Virus record (IMG/VR): IMGVR_UViG_3300033148_006706
Location: 62,001 to 126,000 of that record
DNA from: a virus
Direction: 5' to 3' (one strand)
DNA length: 64,000 bases
Every line of letters begins with the position of its first letter. Position 1 is the stretch's first letter. Positions 50,535-60,520 of the stretch are shown here, piece by piece. The notes under the pieces were generated by a model that was not told the DNA's origin, did no database searches, and saw nothing but the letters and a program-made list of their open reading frames with translations. A program made the position numbers and the translations under genes.

Positions 50535-53222
50535 CTATATCAGCTCATCCCCAAATCCCCATACCTGATTTTTATCATAATAATCAGCTATATTTATTTC
50601 AAGTTCAAGTGGAATTCCTTTATTCTCCGGTCTATCTTTCTCAAATTCTTCTTTTGCTACTTTAAACAACTCATTTACCTCTTCTCTATGTGTATATCCT
50701 ACAATAGCGTCATGTACATTTCCACATAATCTGCTTTTCAAATTATTTTCTTTAATATATTTGTTTAATTTAATAGCCATTAATATCATAATTGCGTTTT
50801 CATAACTTTGTACTGGAGAATTTAACGCTATATTTTTAAGATTTTTAATCACTCCTTTTCTATCATCCTTTCCTTGATATTTTAATTGTGGCAGTCTCCT
50901 GATTGCCCCAAACGGGCTTCTTACGTACCCATCAATTTCAGCCTGCCCTTTTATCTCATTTGTACCCACAATTTTATCTATCCAACTCTTCAATCCACTA
51001 TATTTTTCAAAATATTTACCTCTTATATCACTAGCTACTGCCCAACATTTAGCAAAATAAGATTTATTAGAAATAGATTTAAACATATCAGATTTATCAT
51101 CATTTAATAATGAAAGCATTTTATCAACCTTGTTTTGCAAATTAAAATCATTTATATATTTAATTACGTCCCTCTCACCCCATTCTTTCTCAATAACAGT
51201 TTTAGCAAAATTAAAAGCTGTTGCACCGAATTCTAATTGAAAATTGATTCCCTTGGCTTTAAATCTTATCTCTTTTATATTATCATCCCCAGCTTTTTTT
51301 AATTTAATAAACTCTTCAAGAGATAAATCCCTTCTTAGTACAAATTGAGCAGTCATACTATGCATATCGCCACCCAATTCTGTAAAAACCTTCTTCATTT
51401 CTTTATCTTGACTATAAATAGCTCCAATACGTAACTGAAATCCCGATGCGTCTTTTTCATCTATAACATAATCCTCGCTCGGGGGAATAAATATCCTGCG
51501 ATACCATTTAGCTCTTTCTCCGTGTTTCGGAATATTTTGTCCATTCGGGTTTTGACTCCAATTCCTGTGAGAACTTGTAAGAAAGGGGCCAAATGTGGGG
51601 TGTATTCTATCATCACGCTTCCTATATTGAAAGAATCCTGAATTATCTTCTCTTTTGCCCACAAAGGTATTCATAAGAGTCTTCAGGGCCCTGTACTCTT
51701 GAATAAGCTTAGCCTCTTTATGTCCATCGTTAATCCATTGAATTAACTGATCATCTCCAGTTAAATATATATTATTTATTTTTAAATCTGCATTTAATTT
51801 TTTAATTAAACCGGGCTTAGGCTTTTCTTTACTTCTGCCATAATCTTTCCATCCTAACATTTCCAATACAGCCCCCAATTCATTACCGCTATCCAGGTCA
51901 AAGTCAACTTTTAAAGATTTTATTATTTCATCTTTTTTTTCACTTATTAATTTCTCCAATTCTAATGAATATTTTTCAAGTAAATTCCAATCAACACACA
52001 TCCCCTCTAATTCTATATCTAGAAAAACATTCACAGCTGGCATAACAATATCATAAAAATATTTTTTTAAACTCCATTGGCTCTCAGGAAATTTTTCTTG
52101 TACAGGAAAGGCTCTATCAATTCTTTCTATTTCCTTTACTTGTTGTTCATATATCTGATATGTAACAATAGCATCCATAATAGCATAGGGATATCTAACT
52201 TCTTCTGGAATCCTGCTATAATCATTTTTACATTCAGGATATTTCTTTTTATACAAGTCTAATTCTCTATCATATCCCCCGTGTATTGTATAGAGCCATG
52301 CATCACTTTTAAGTGATGAGCGTTGCATTTCGTTTATAACATGACTGGCATTCCATGTATCATGATATATGTTGATATTTTCTCTAGGAACCCCTTTTAG
52401 AATGAAAAATTTTGTATCATATTTTCCATTTTGCATGATAAGCATTTTATTCTTAATAAATTCTGAAAAAAGATATATATCAACTTTCTTCCAATCTAAT
52501 AAGTAACCGGTTATACCATCAAAGGAGATAGTTACTTCGAGTATTTCGCTATCAGGATGCCAGGGATCTAGTAATTTAGTTTCAATATCACAGGCCATCT
52601 TACAAGCTTTATCTTTATTAGCCTGCAGCCACACGTTAGGGTCCTCAATTACTTCTTTCTTTATTCTTTGTTTTTCTATTTTCGGAAATTCTATCATAAA
52701 AGCGTTTCTAATTTGATGTTTAGCAAAAATGTAAGACCAATTATCAAGGATTTTATTTTTTCTAGGGTTGATAAAATTATATAAATTGTCAATCGGGAAA
52801 ATTATAGAATCTAAATCAGGAGCATAAAAATAAGTTTTGTTAAATATAATATCATAAAAACCTTTGATATCTAAATCGTCGCTTTTAATAATAGAATATA
52901 ACGCCCTGCCTACTGTAATAATTTTACTTTTTGGTTTTATATACTGCTTCAAGTCTATACATCTGTCGGCATAAAAATCAATTATTTTATTTGGTTCTTT
53001 ATCTAAATTGAAATTGAAACAGTTCAAGACAAGTATATCTGCATCAACTATACTAGAAATAAATCTTAAGAAAATTTCTCTAGTTTTATAATTATAATTT
53101 TTATCTAAAACAACTACAAAATCATAAGATTGATCTTTATTAGATTTAAATACTACTGAATCGATCATATTATAATATTTTTTAATATCGAGGTTTCTAT
53201 TTAGAGGCTTACTAAAAATCAA
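50535..53222 (-). CDS. family A DNA polymerase with 3'-5' exonuclease
   Basis: 895 residues, TTG start with GGGGAG RBS. Exonuclease motif I MACDIETKLL (212-215), polymerase motif A DEKDASGFQLRI (Asp591), motif B RFKAKGINFQ (653-662) and motif C NVHDAIV (His837-Asp838). Motif A has Gln for the usual Glu (QIELR), and motif C has Ala for Glu after the catalytic Asp. The N-terminal 200 residues are not recognised with confidence; LKQYIKPKSKIITVGRAL resembles uracil-glycosylase-type folds. This is the replicative polymerase candidate. Confidence 0.85.
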   Translation of the reverse strand: MIFSKPLNRNLDIKKYYNMIDSVVFKSNKDQSYDFVVVLDKNYNYKTREIFLRFISSIVDADILVLNCFNFNLDKEPNKIIDFYADRCIDLKQYIKPKSKIITVGRALYSIIKSDDLDIKGFYDIIFNKTYFYAPDLDSIIFPIDNLYNFINPRKNKILDNWSYIFAKHQIRNAFMIEFPKIEKQRIKKEVIEDPNVWLQANKDKACKMACDIETKLLDPWHPDSEILEVTISFDGITGYLLDWKKVDIYLFSEFIKNKMLIMQNGKYDTKFFILKGVPRENINIYHDTWNASHVINEMQRSSLKSDAWLYTIHGGYDRELDLYKKKYPECKNDYSRIPEEVRYPYAIMDAIVTYQIYEQQVKEIERIDRAFPVQEKFPESQWSLKKYFYDIVMPAVNVFLDIELEGMCVDWNLLEKYSLELEKLISEKKDEIIKSLKVDFDLDSGNELGAVLEMLGWKDYGRSKEKPKPGLIKKLNADLKINNIYLTGDDQLIQWINDGHKEAKLIQEYRALKTLMNTFVGKREDNSGFFQYRKRDDRIHPTFGPFLTSSHRNWSQNPNGQNIPKHGERAKWYRRIFIPPSEDYVIDEKDASGFQLRIGAIYSQDKEMKKVFTELGGDMHSMTAQFVLRRDLSLEEFIKLKKAGDDNIKEIRFKAKGINFQLEFGATAFNFAKTVIEKEWGERDVIKYINDFNLQNKVDKMLSLLNDDKSDMFKSISNKSYFAKCWAVASDIRGKYFEKYSGLKSWIDKIVGTNEIKGQAEIDGYVRSPFGAIRRLPQLKYQGKDDRKGVIKNLKNIALNSPVQSYENAIMILMAIKLNKYIKENNLKSRLCGNVHDAIVGYTHREEVNELFKVAKEEFEKDRPENKGIPLELEINIADYYDKNQVWGFGDELI

Positions 53223-53288
53223 TTTGCTCCCCTTTTGCTTCGATATCTATTTCAAGATTAGTTGCTTTAATAAAGTTTAAACAATTAT

Positions 53289-54254
53289 TTATCTTTCATT
53301 ATTAACATAAGGTATTTGCTTGATCATTCCATTCCACAATTTAACAAGATATAATTCGGGAAATTTACCTCCTCCCGCTTGCTTATGTCCATGAATATTA
53401 TGCAAGTTATTTACATCAAACCCTTCCCTAGCCCTCACTGACACTTTCCCGTTTACAGCCTTTTTATTACCCCCCTGAAATGTATTAATATTAATTATAT
53501 ATACAATATCATCATATTTCTCAAGCAGCTTAGAGCAAACAATACTTACTCTAGAAGAACCATAATAAAGAATAAATTTATTTCCTCTATTATCAATTCT
53601 AATTTTCATATTCTGTTCAGCATTTAATAGCTCTTCCTGTTCTTTAGCGATGCCCTCCTGTATAATGTTATGTTCATAATCTGTCCAATACCAATCTCCT
53701 CCCTTCTCAAATTTAGAAAGCTGGAGATGAATAAAGGGCATAAACTTCTGCCAGGTTTTCTCTTTCGCTTCATAATCTGTACATTTCCAAAGTACTCTAT
53801 TAAGATTTTGAGCTTCTTCCCATAAAGGGGAGCCTTTATTCCAAGTATCATATATATTTATTAAATCAACAAAATGTTTCACAATCTCAGGAATTGTTTT
53901 TTTCTTATCTTTAATAAGCCATTCGTAAAAAAGTAAAGTTCCTGATTTTGATATATCCACATAAATATTATCGTCTGAGGGGAGTTCCAAGGACATCTCA
54001 TGGTGGTCAAAAATAAAGTAATTTTTAAAATTACATTTAATATAATTAAAAAAAGAAACGCTAATTGAAAAATCAGTTATAAATATAATATTATCCTTTC
54101 CCTTATAATCTTCAACTATATACTTCTCGTCATCATTTTTCTCTTCACCATATATAACAGGAATATACTGATCAATTGGCAGTTCAAAATATTTAGATAA
54201 AATTATAGGAGCAATACCGTCCAAGTCTATATAATGTGTCAATAAGATATTCAT
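53289..54254 (-). CDS. DHH-family phosphoesterase (RecJ/NrnA-like)
   Basis: 321 residues from ATG 54254 (MNILLTHYIDLDG; upstream in-frame ATGs at 54263 and 54284 are possible). THYIDLDG and FDHHEMS carry the Asp/His metal residues of DHH proteins, and the C-terminal VSVRAREGFDV...GHKQAGGGKF is the DHHA1 substrate-binding domain. Such enzymes are 5' exonucleases or small-RNA/oligonucleotide hydrolases. Sits between polymerase and uracil glycosylase genes. Confidence 0.8.
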   Translation of the reverse strand: MNILLTHYIDLDGIAPIILSKYFELPIDQYIPVIYGEEKNDDEKYIVEDYKGKDNIIFITDFSISVSFFNYIKCNFKNYFIFDHHEMSLELPSDDNIYVDISKSGTLLFYEWLIKDKKKTIPEIVKHFVDLINIYDTWNKGSPLWEEAQNLNRVLWKCTDYEAKEKTWQKFMPFIHLQLSKFEKGGDWYWTDYEHNIIQEGIAKEQEELLNAEQNMKIRIDNRGNKFILYYGSSRVSIVCSKLLEKYDDIVYIININTFQGGNKKAVNGKVSVRAREGFDVNNLHNIHGHKQAGGGKFPELYLVKLWNGMIKQIPYVNNER

Positions 54255-54312
54255 TTTAAACATAAACCCCCATTTAAGAAACATTAACTAAAAAAACAAC
54301 TCAATATTTCTT

Positions 54313-54900
54313 TCAATCATTGTTTAGTTCCAGTTCTTTTAATTTTAAAAATCCATGTTTCCATTCATTCCATATTTTATTATTACTCAGATCCTCCTTT
54401 AAACTTCCTACATTTCTAATAATGTACGAGGGATGATATAAAGGAAAAATTGTATACCCAAAATCATCATCCTGTAATATCTTCTCTTTATACTTACCAA
54501 TACCATTTAGTCCAAAGGCTTTTAATGCGTTATCTCCAAAAGGCACAACAATAGTATATCCTTTCTCCTTTAAGAATTTAAGTTCATTATATAAACCTTT
54601 CTTACAGTAACGAACCGCTTTTATCGAATCCGGATGAAAAAAATTATTATTGGGCGGCCTGCAAGAAATTCTATTTGTCACCCATTGTATATTTCTCTTA
54701 ATGCCTACTTCAGCTAACATTTTATTAAGAGCTTGCCCAGCCCGCCCTACAAAAGGGCGTTTTAATCTATCTTCATCTTTTCCAGGAGCTTCTCCCATAA
54801 ATATGATCCTACCTCCATACGCCCCCTCGCCCCACACCTTATTTTGTCTTTTAAATGGACAGAAATTACATTCGCTTTCTTTCCTTATAAATTTAAACAT
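54313..54900 (-). CDS. family 4-like uracil-DNA glycosylase
   Basis: 195 residues. CNFCPFKR near the start, GEAPGKDEDRLKRPFVGRAG and a C-terminal LYHPSYIIRN are the standard family 4 (iron-sulfur) motifs. Further Cys at CRPP and YCKKGL give the four ligands of a [4Fe-4S] cluster. Excises uracil from DNA, relevant for an AT-rich phage making dTTP itself. Confidence 0.85.
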   Translation of the reverse strand: MFKFIRKESECNFCPFKRQNKVWGEGAYGGRIIFMGEAPGKDEDRLKRPFVGRAGQALNKMLAEVGIKRNIQWVTNRISCRPPNNNFFHPDSIKAVRYCKKGLYNELKFLKEKGYTIVVPFGDNALKAFGLNGIGKYKEKILQDDDFGYTIFPLYHPSYIIRNVGSLKEDLSNNKIWNEWKHGFLKLKELELNND

Positions 54901-54937
54901 CTTATTTATGTTCTCCTCAATAATAGATAATTAAAAT

Positions 54938-56770
54938 TCACACATCGCCTTTAAAAATATTTTTCCACTCGTCCTTACTTAAAGTTTCTTTTTGAAATAA
55001 TTTCTCATCGAGATCAGTTTTTTGAATCAAAGCTTTTTCAATATACTCATCTAAACTTTCTTCAAAAATTATAGGATTAATAATAACCCGTTTACTTTGT
55101 CCAATACGGTGAAATCTTTTTATACTCTGACTCCAATTTGTATAGCTAAAATCACGACTGAAATAAATTACCCGAGAGCATTCAGTTAAATTTATTGCTG
55201 TACTCATTACTCGAAAACTGCCAACGAGCAGATTACTATCCTTATCTTGCTTGAATCTTTCTATCTTAGCATCTCGTTCTTCTTGAGTTTTTTCAGTATT
55301 GCCGTGTATAGTAATTGGATTATATTTGCTATACCGTTCTGAAAGTAAATCAATTGTTCTCGGATGAAAATCAAAAATAACCAGTTTTTCCTTTTCTTCA
55401 TTTAAATAATTATTTACAAGAGAATCAAGAATATCAATCTTTCCATGATGCTTTTCAAATTTAAACTTTTTTACAAGGTCTGCTAATGTGCGTGAATAAA
55501 CAGGGTCAATCTTCCCTTTTAACAACTCAGCATTTTCATAAGCGAGCGAAATATATGCAAATTTATTTCTTAACTTTTTTGGTACTAATCTTCCATCGTT
55601 CTCTTTCTTGATAATTGTAATAACATAATTAACAAGAGCCTCGTAGATTTGTTTCTGCAAATCACTTAATTCTGCATATACATTTTTAATATATAATTTA
55701 GGCAATTCAAGAACTTCATCTGATTTATATCGTACTACTAACTTTTTAAACTGCTTTTCCCACCATTCTTGTTTATCTTTATAAACATAATTTACGGCAT
55801 AATCACTAAATCTATTACCTATATTAGCAATATCATCAATCCACTGGTAGTATGATTTGCCTATTATATTATTATCAAGAAAAGTTATCTGATTGTATAT
55901 TTCATCAAATCTATTTGGAGTAGGAGTTCCAGTAAGCACATATCGAAAATCAAAATACTGTTTATGCAAAAGAATTACTTTAGCCTGTCGAGATTGAATA
56001 GACTTAATATTATGAGACTCATCAAGTATAATAGCTCGTTTATTACCAAATAAATCCCAAGGGATGACAGGTTTTCTATATTTTTTATTTAACCTACCAT
56101 TATTTAACTTTCTAAACCAATCATCACTAAGCGTTAAGTAATGCCGATATGTCATGATAATTACCTTAACATTAGACAGGTCTTGTTCAAATGGATTTCT
56201 ATTACTATTCGCTTGTGATATTAATATATTATCTTTCGTAAGAAAATTAGAGAAATGAAGTAATTCTCTTCTCCAGTTATAAACGCCTTCTGAAGGCGAT
56301 ACGATTACGATTTTATCAATTTCGTTTTCAGCATACAATTGATTCAGTAAAGAAGTAACAATATACGTCTTTCCAGTACCCATTTGAAGAAACAATGCAA
56401 GTCTATTCTGTTTAATACCTTTTCGTATTGCGTCAAGTTGAAAATTCTCATAGGGCGGTTTCCCCTTAATAGGCGGCACGATAAGATACTTCTCATCAAA
56501 TATTTTCCTTCTAAATTCTGTTTCCGGTTGTGTTTCTTTAAGAGATTGCTGCATCATTTCTTCTTCATTTCTAACAATAATCGTATCAATCTCTTCAAGT
56601 TTGTATTTAATCTTTATAAAAGAAGAAGCCTTACCATACCATGCTTTATACTCAGGGTCATACCGAAATTCTTTAGTACTTTTTATAATATCTTTTATAC
56701 TATTGAAATAATCACCATTGAATTTTATACCAACCAACTTAGCTGGCTCATTATACTCTACCTTAATCAT
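54938..56770 (-). CDS. SNF2-like DNA helicase/ATPase
   Basis: 610 residues. N-terminal small domain (residues 1-60, WYGKASSFIKIKYK) recalls HARP-type domains. Then SF2 motifs: LALFLQMGTGKTY (I), IILDESHN (II), LTGTPTPN (III) and a C-terminal helicase domain with VGSFRVMSTAINLTECSRVI and QSIKRFHRIGQSKRV (VI). The DESH box and RIGQ pattern are those of SNF2 proteins. Probably a fork-remodelling or recombination motor; no DnaB-type replicative helicase appears in the window. Confidence 0.82.
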   Translation of the reverse strand: MIKVEYNEPAKLVGIKFNGDYFNSIKDIIKSTKEFRYDPEYKAWYGKASSFIKIKYKLEEIDTIIVRNEEEMMQQSLKETQPETEFRRKIFDEKYLIVPPIKGKPPYENFQLDAIRKGIKQNRLALFLQMGTGKTYIVTSLLNQLYAENEIDKIVIVSPSEGVYNWRRELLHFSNFLTKDNILISQANSNRNPFEQDLSNVKVIIMTYRHYLTLSDDWFRKLNNGRLNKKYRKPVIPWDLFGNKRAIILDESHNIKSIQSRQAKVILLHKQYFDFRYVLTGTPTPNRFDEIYNQITFLDNNIIGKSYYQWIDDIANIGNRFSDYAVNYVYKDKQEWWEKQFKKLVVRYKSDEVLELPKLYIKNVYAELSDLQKQIYEALVNYVITIIKKENDGRLVPKKLRNKFAYISLAYENAELLKGKIDPVYSRTLADLVKKFKFEKHHGKIDILDSLVNNYLNEEKEKLVIFDFHPRTIDLLSERYSKYNPITIHGNTEKTQEERDAKIERFKQDKDSNLLVGSFRVMSTAINLTECSRVIYFSRDFSYTNWSQSIKRFHRIGQSKRVIINPIIFEESLDEYIEKALIQKTDLDEKLFQKETLSKDEWKNIFKGDV

Positions 56771-56774
56771 TTTT

Positions 56775-57740
56775 TTATCTCCTTCTCATTTTGGGCGGAT
56801 TAAATAGAATTTTTGCAGGATCCTTTTCTTTTTCTGCATCCTCTCTACATATATAAATATACATTTTTTTATCTATTTCTTTAATGTCAAATCCCAGAAT
56901 TTTATAAATTATTTCAAGCGCTTTCGGATTAAATTTGCCTGGTATAATGTATTGATCAATTTCTTCTTCCTTTATTGGAAAGAAAGATATAAGCTGGTGA
57001 TTAAGATTAAGTCTGTTTTTATTTTTTCTAAACTCATTTTTAACTTTATCGCTTATGTAATCTATAATATCCAAATTCTCTAGTATTTCATACACATCTT
57101 TATATTCACTACATAACCTCTCAACTATTTTAGTCTGTATTCTCGGCACACCAACAGGAATTTCATCACTTGCGTCACCTTTTATCACTTTGTATAAAGT
57201 TACAGAATCTACAGTGGGTTTAAAGTTATATTTATTAATAAAAGCACATAAATCAATAATTTGCTTATTTCTATATAGGTGTGTATTTTCACTAATACAG
57301 CGAGCCCAATCTAGATCTTCAGATATAAGCAAGTTTTTACTTTCTTTTGAAATATTTTTTAATATATAAGGAACAATATCATCGGCCTCATATCCTGTAC
57401 CATAAACTATTACATATTGTTCGCTTTTATTAAGAAGAATAAGTCGTAAATAGTCCATTCCCTTGTAGAAATGTTTAGGCCTTCTAAATCGAATCATTTT
57501 ATAACCGGGATCAATCATTTCTTGTCGTAAATTATACTTAGAATCATGGTTATCAAATAAAAACCAAAATTTTGTATTCTTTTTAGCGAAATTCCTCTCC
57601 CATTTCAATACGGAATTTAAAAATCCCCATATCCCCCCTGTTATTATAGTGCGCCCCTTTACTCGATGGGTCATATTTTTAAATATAGAATAATTTCGAG
57701 TATACCAAAGATTTGAATCTACTAAAATATTATCATACAT
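56775..57740 (-). CDS. FEN/5'-nuclease (T5 D15-like)
   Basis: 321 residues. ILVDSNLWYTRNYS start, YEADDIVPYI, LLISEDLDWARCI and GDASDEIPVGVPRIQTKIVERL (helix-hairpin-helix with metal Asp residues) match the structure-specific 5' nucleases that remove RNA primers and flaps. Works with the family A polymerase encoded in the same operon, which lacks a fused 5' nuclease. Confidence 0.82.
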   Translation of the reverse strand: MYDNILVDSNLWYTRNYSIFKNMTHRVKGRTIITGGIWGFLNSVLKWERNFAKKNTKFWFLFDNHDSKYNLRQEMIDPGYKMIRFRRPKHFYKGMDYLRLILLNKSEQYVIVYGTGYEADDIVPYILKNISKESKNLLISEDLDWARCISENTHLYRNKQIIDLCAFINKYNFKPTVDSVTLYKVIKGDASDEIPVGVPRIQTKIVERLCSEYKDVYEILENLDIIDYISDKVKNEFRKNKNRLNLNHQLISFFPIKEEEIDQYIIPGKFNPKALEIIYKILGFDIKEIDKKMYIYICREDAEKEKDPAKILFNPPKMRRR

Positions 57741-57746
57741 ATAGTA

Positions 57747-58142
57747 TCATTCAGTTAATGTATCCTGTAAATATAATCGAAATATTTCTTTTAACATATT
57801 CTTATTTGAACTTATTTGTTGTAAGAAATTATCTAAATTTTTATTATCATTTACAATACTTTCAATATCTGTTTCCTTAAAAGCATCATATCTTCTTATT
57901 AATTGTTCAAATTTTTCTTCATTTTCTATTTTCTCATTATTCAAGTTAAACGGAATATATTTATTAATTGCCTCAACAGAGAATATATTTAATTTAATAA
58001 GAAAAAGTTTAATAAAAACTATCAACTCTTCGGGACTAACATCCCCCATTAAATCCAAGGTACTTGTATAATTATCATCTACATTATTACTATAGTCTTT
58101 ATAAATGTATTGTATCTTAAGTTCATGTATAATTGCCGACAT
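57747..58142 (-). CDS. hypothetical protein (131 residues)
   Basis: Acidic, helical product (VSPEELIVFIKLFLIKLNIF) between the metallophosphoesterase and FEN genes, hence likely part of the replication/repair operon. No motif was recognised. Confidence 0.55.
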   Translation of the reverse strand: MSAIIHELKIQYIYKDYSNNVDDNYTSTLDLMGDVSPEELIVFIKLFLIKLNIFSVEAINKYIPFNLNNEKIENEEKFEQLIRRYDAFKETDIESIVNDNKNLDNFLQQISSNKNMLKEIFRLYLQDTLTE

Positions 58143-58179
58143 AATTTATTAATCTGCTCCTTTTAATACTAATTAATAG

Positions 58180-59556
58180 TTACTCCGTCACCTTACTGTA
58201 ATCCGGTTGATAGTAAAAGGTAGAAATCTTCCCCCTTTTTTTATGCCATAAGTGCGCTTGCGCTTCTTTAAGATGACTGTGACCTTCAGCATAAGCCCAT
58301 GCACTTATAGGAGCAATAGATGGGAGTACAAGTACTCTTACTCCCATTTTTTCCATTACCGAGTATGCATGAAGGTGCCCAGTATGAATCTCTCTAAACT
58401 CAGTTTTACCCCAAAGTTCAGGCACTTCTCTTGCCATAATAAGCGGAATACTATCTATTTTTTTCTTTCTCCCGCCACTTTTCGTACCATGATCAAATCC
58501 GATAAGACATTTGCCCCATCTATAGTATTTCCGAAGCTTAGGTTCATTATCAATTTCTACTTGATTTGTTGTACGATAATGATGCTTTAATGTCTCACCT
58601 AGATAATAGGCCCTTTGTACATCATGATTTCCGGGAATAATAGGAACAATAACGTTGGCAATTGTTAAAAGCATATCGATTCCTCGTATTGCCATTTCCA
58701 CTCCATAAGTGAAGCTCTTTTGATATCTACAGTCTTCATGCTGTACGGTACCGGAAAACGTTGTGTTTTGAGCATTATCAACATTAAAATAATCGTTGCC
58801 TATTGGAAACAAAATTCTCGAAATATCGTATTCCTTACAAACTTTAATAATATTATCTACACATTCTATAAATTTTTCTCTCGTAACTTTAATATCATAA
58901 TTTGCATCGCCCGTTTCTTCTCCCCATGCAAGTAGTCCTAGATGTGTATCAGGAATAGAAACTTCTAACATAAGATCGTTATTCTTTATGTTTCTCTTAA
59001 TTTCGGGATATTCAAATTTATAATCTTTAAGAAACTTCTTAATTTTCTTAGCTGCTGTTTCTATAGACTCCTCTTTTCTTCTTTCAAAAACAGCTTTTAT
59101 TTTACATTGATAATTTCTATTTACTACCCATTGATTCTTTTTAGTAGATGTGCCGTTTATAACGCCATCGTTCCATGACAAGTCTTGCTCTTTATATTTT
59201 GCTGATACGTCCCAGTAGTTCGTAGTAATTGTATAATTTCTTACTTTCCATACCGCCATATCGATTTCAGCATAAGTAATCAAATCTTCTAAAGTTTTAA
59301 TATCCGGAGATACCGATACAATCGTCTGTTTTTTGTCGCTTACTGTTCTTGTAATAGTTGTTTTATTTGAATTGTTAAAATCTTTCTTAAACTCTACACG
59401 TAATATTCTTGTTATGTTATCATTAAAAGTTTCATAAGTAAAATTACTTAAAACCTCCCTTTTACACTGATCTATATTATTTCTTACCCAATCTTCTCCT
59501 TTTTCTTTTAAATAAAAACGAATCCACTCTGTAGAGTATTTAAATCTTTTATCCAA
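58180..59556 (-). CDS. calcineurin-like metallophosphoesterase
   Basis: 458 residues. Metal motifs SIPDTHLGLLAW, PIGNDYFN, IIPGNHDVQR and HTGHLHAYSV are spread as in Mre11/SbcD-type and other calcineurin-like enzymes. The N-terminal 140 residues are basic and helical (DNA-binding-like). Its place in the replication block suggests a nuclease acting on DNA. No SbcC-type ATPase partner is adjacent. Confidence 0.75.
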   Translation of the reverse strand: MDKRFKYSTEWIRFYLKEKGEDWVRNNIDQCKREVLSNFTYETFNDNITRILRVEFKKDFNNSNKTTITRTVSDKKQTIVSVSPDIKTLEDLITYAEIDMAVWKVRNYTITTNYWDVSAKYKEQDLSWNDGVINGTSTKKNQWVVNRNYQCKIKAVFERRKEESIETAAKKIKKFLKDYKFEYPEIKRNIKNNDLMLEVSIPDTHLGLLAWGEETGDANYDIKVTREKFIECVDNIIKVCKEYDISRILFPIGNDYFNVDNAQNTTFSGTVQHEDCRYQKSFTYGVEMAIRGIDMLLTIANVIVPIIPGNHDVQRAYYLGETLKHHYRTTNQVEIDNEPKLRKYYRWGKCLIGFDHGTKSGGRKKKIDSIPLIMAREVPELWGKTEFREIHTGHLHAYSVMEKMGVRVLVLPSIAPISAWAYAEGHSHLKEAQAHLWHKKRGKISTFYYQPDYSKVTE

Positions 59557-59857
59557 CCCCTTTTTTTCTCCTTCTTTTTTTAATCTGTTTGTGATGAAAA
59601 TCTAATTTATGCCCCCTCCTTCTTGATTTCTTAGCCTCTAATCTTCTCTCTTCTCTATTTTTAATTCCGGGCAGGGTAAGAAACTTTTTTATAATTGTTC
59701 GATTATTAACAACATATCTTTTTTGATAAGCGTAATCTTCAAACTTTCTGACAACAGAGTATTTTCCTTTTGGAAAAAAATCATTAAGATTTTTTCCTTC
59801 TGGAATTTTTTTTACATCTTCTTCAGTATAAAAAAGAACATGACCTATTATTCTCAT
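59549..59857 (-). CDS. basic hypothetical protein (102 residues)
   Basis: Strongly basic C-terminal tail (EERRLEAKKSRRRGHKLDFH then KQIKKRRRKKG), likely binding nucleic acid. Overlaps the metallophosphoesterase start by 8 bases, so the two are translationally coupled. Function unknown. Confidence 0.55.
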   Translation of the reverse strand: MRIIGHVLFYTEEDVKKIPEGKNLNDFFPKGKYSVVRKFEDYAYQKRYVVNNRTIIKKFLTLPGIKNREERRLEAKKSRRRGHKLDFHHKQIKKRRRKKGVG

Positions 59858-59873
59858 AATTATTTATGCTCTC

Positions 59874-60494
59874 CTACACTTTTTTTGTAATAACGTTATT
59901 ATATTTATCTACTTCATATCCTTCAGATACGAGCTTCGACTTATTATCAAAATATTTCCATCTGTTACGAGGATCAGTTATATCGTTTAAAATTTTTTTA
60001 AGAAAATATGTACAAGGAATTTTTAATTTAAATCTTTTTATTTCATTTGTTACAAGATTTCTTATTATAAGTTCATCTACTTTCATAATTACTTTTTCTA
60101 TTCGCCATTTTACTTCCTTTTCTTGAATAATCCCCCCACTTGGTGTAATATCCTTAAGGGATATATCCCCCCTTGAAACCATACAGTTAAGCTCCTCAGT
60201 TGTAAATTTCTGCTCATATTTAACAACTTGAATCATAATTGGATAATGCTCATTTATAAGTTTTTGACGTATATCATAAATATTCGATTTCACATCTTTT
60301 GTAAAATCAAAATTAAAATCAAATAATTTTTTCTTTTTGTAATCTTTTCCTACATAATGATAAAGAGTAACTCCTTTATCCGTTATGATAGGATTATGTA
60401 AAAAAAGGGGGGATTTAGAACAAAAATTTTTAAATCTTTTTTCAAATTCATCTAGAAAAATTCTCACATCAATTTTTTCATCATTTACTATCAT
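59874..60494 (-). CDS. hypothetical protein (206 residues)
   Basis: Mixed alpha/beta product (MIVNDEKIDVRIFLDEFEKR..., C-terminal YEVDKYNNVITKKV) in the operon between the clamp gene and the basic protein. A region of about 60 residues (VKWRIEKVIMKVDELIIRN) looks like a small RNA/DNA-binding beta domain. No family was recognised. Confidence 0.55.
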   Translation of the reverse strand: MIVNDEKIDVRIFLDEFEKRFKNFCSKSPLFLHNPIITDKGVTLYHYVGKDYKKKKLFDFNFDFTKDVKSNIYDIRQKLINEHYPIMIQVVKYEQKFTTEELNCMVSRGDISLKDITPSGGIIQEKEVKWRIEKVIMKVDELIIRNLVTNEIKRFKLKIPCTYFLKKILNDITDPRNRWKYFDNKSKLVSEGYEVDKYNNVITKKV

Positions 60495-60520
60495 TTGAGT
60501 ATTACCTCGTTTCCTATATC

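Noticed and set aside
53223-53288. Small gene between the polymerase and the DHH phosphoesterase
   Set aside because: A minus-strand frame ending KGEQIDF looks protein-like but has no ATG, GTG or TTG start after the preceding stop.
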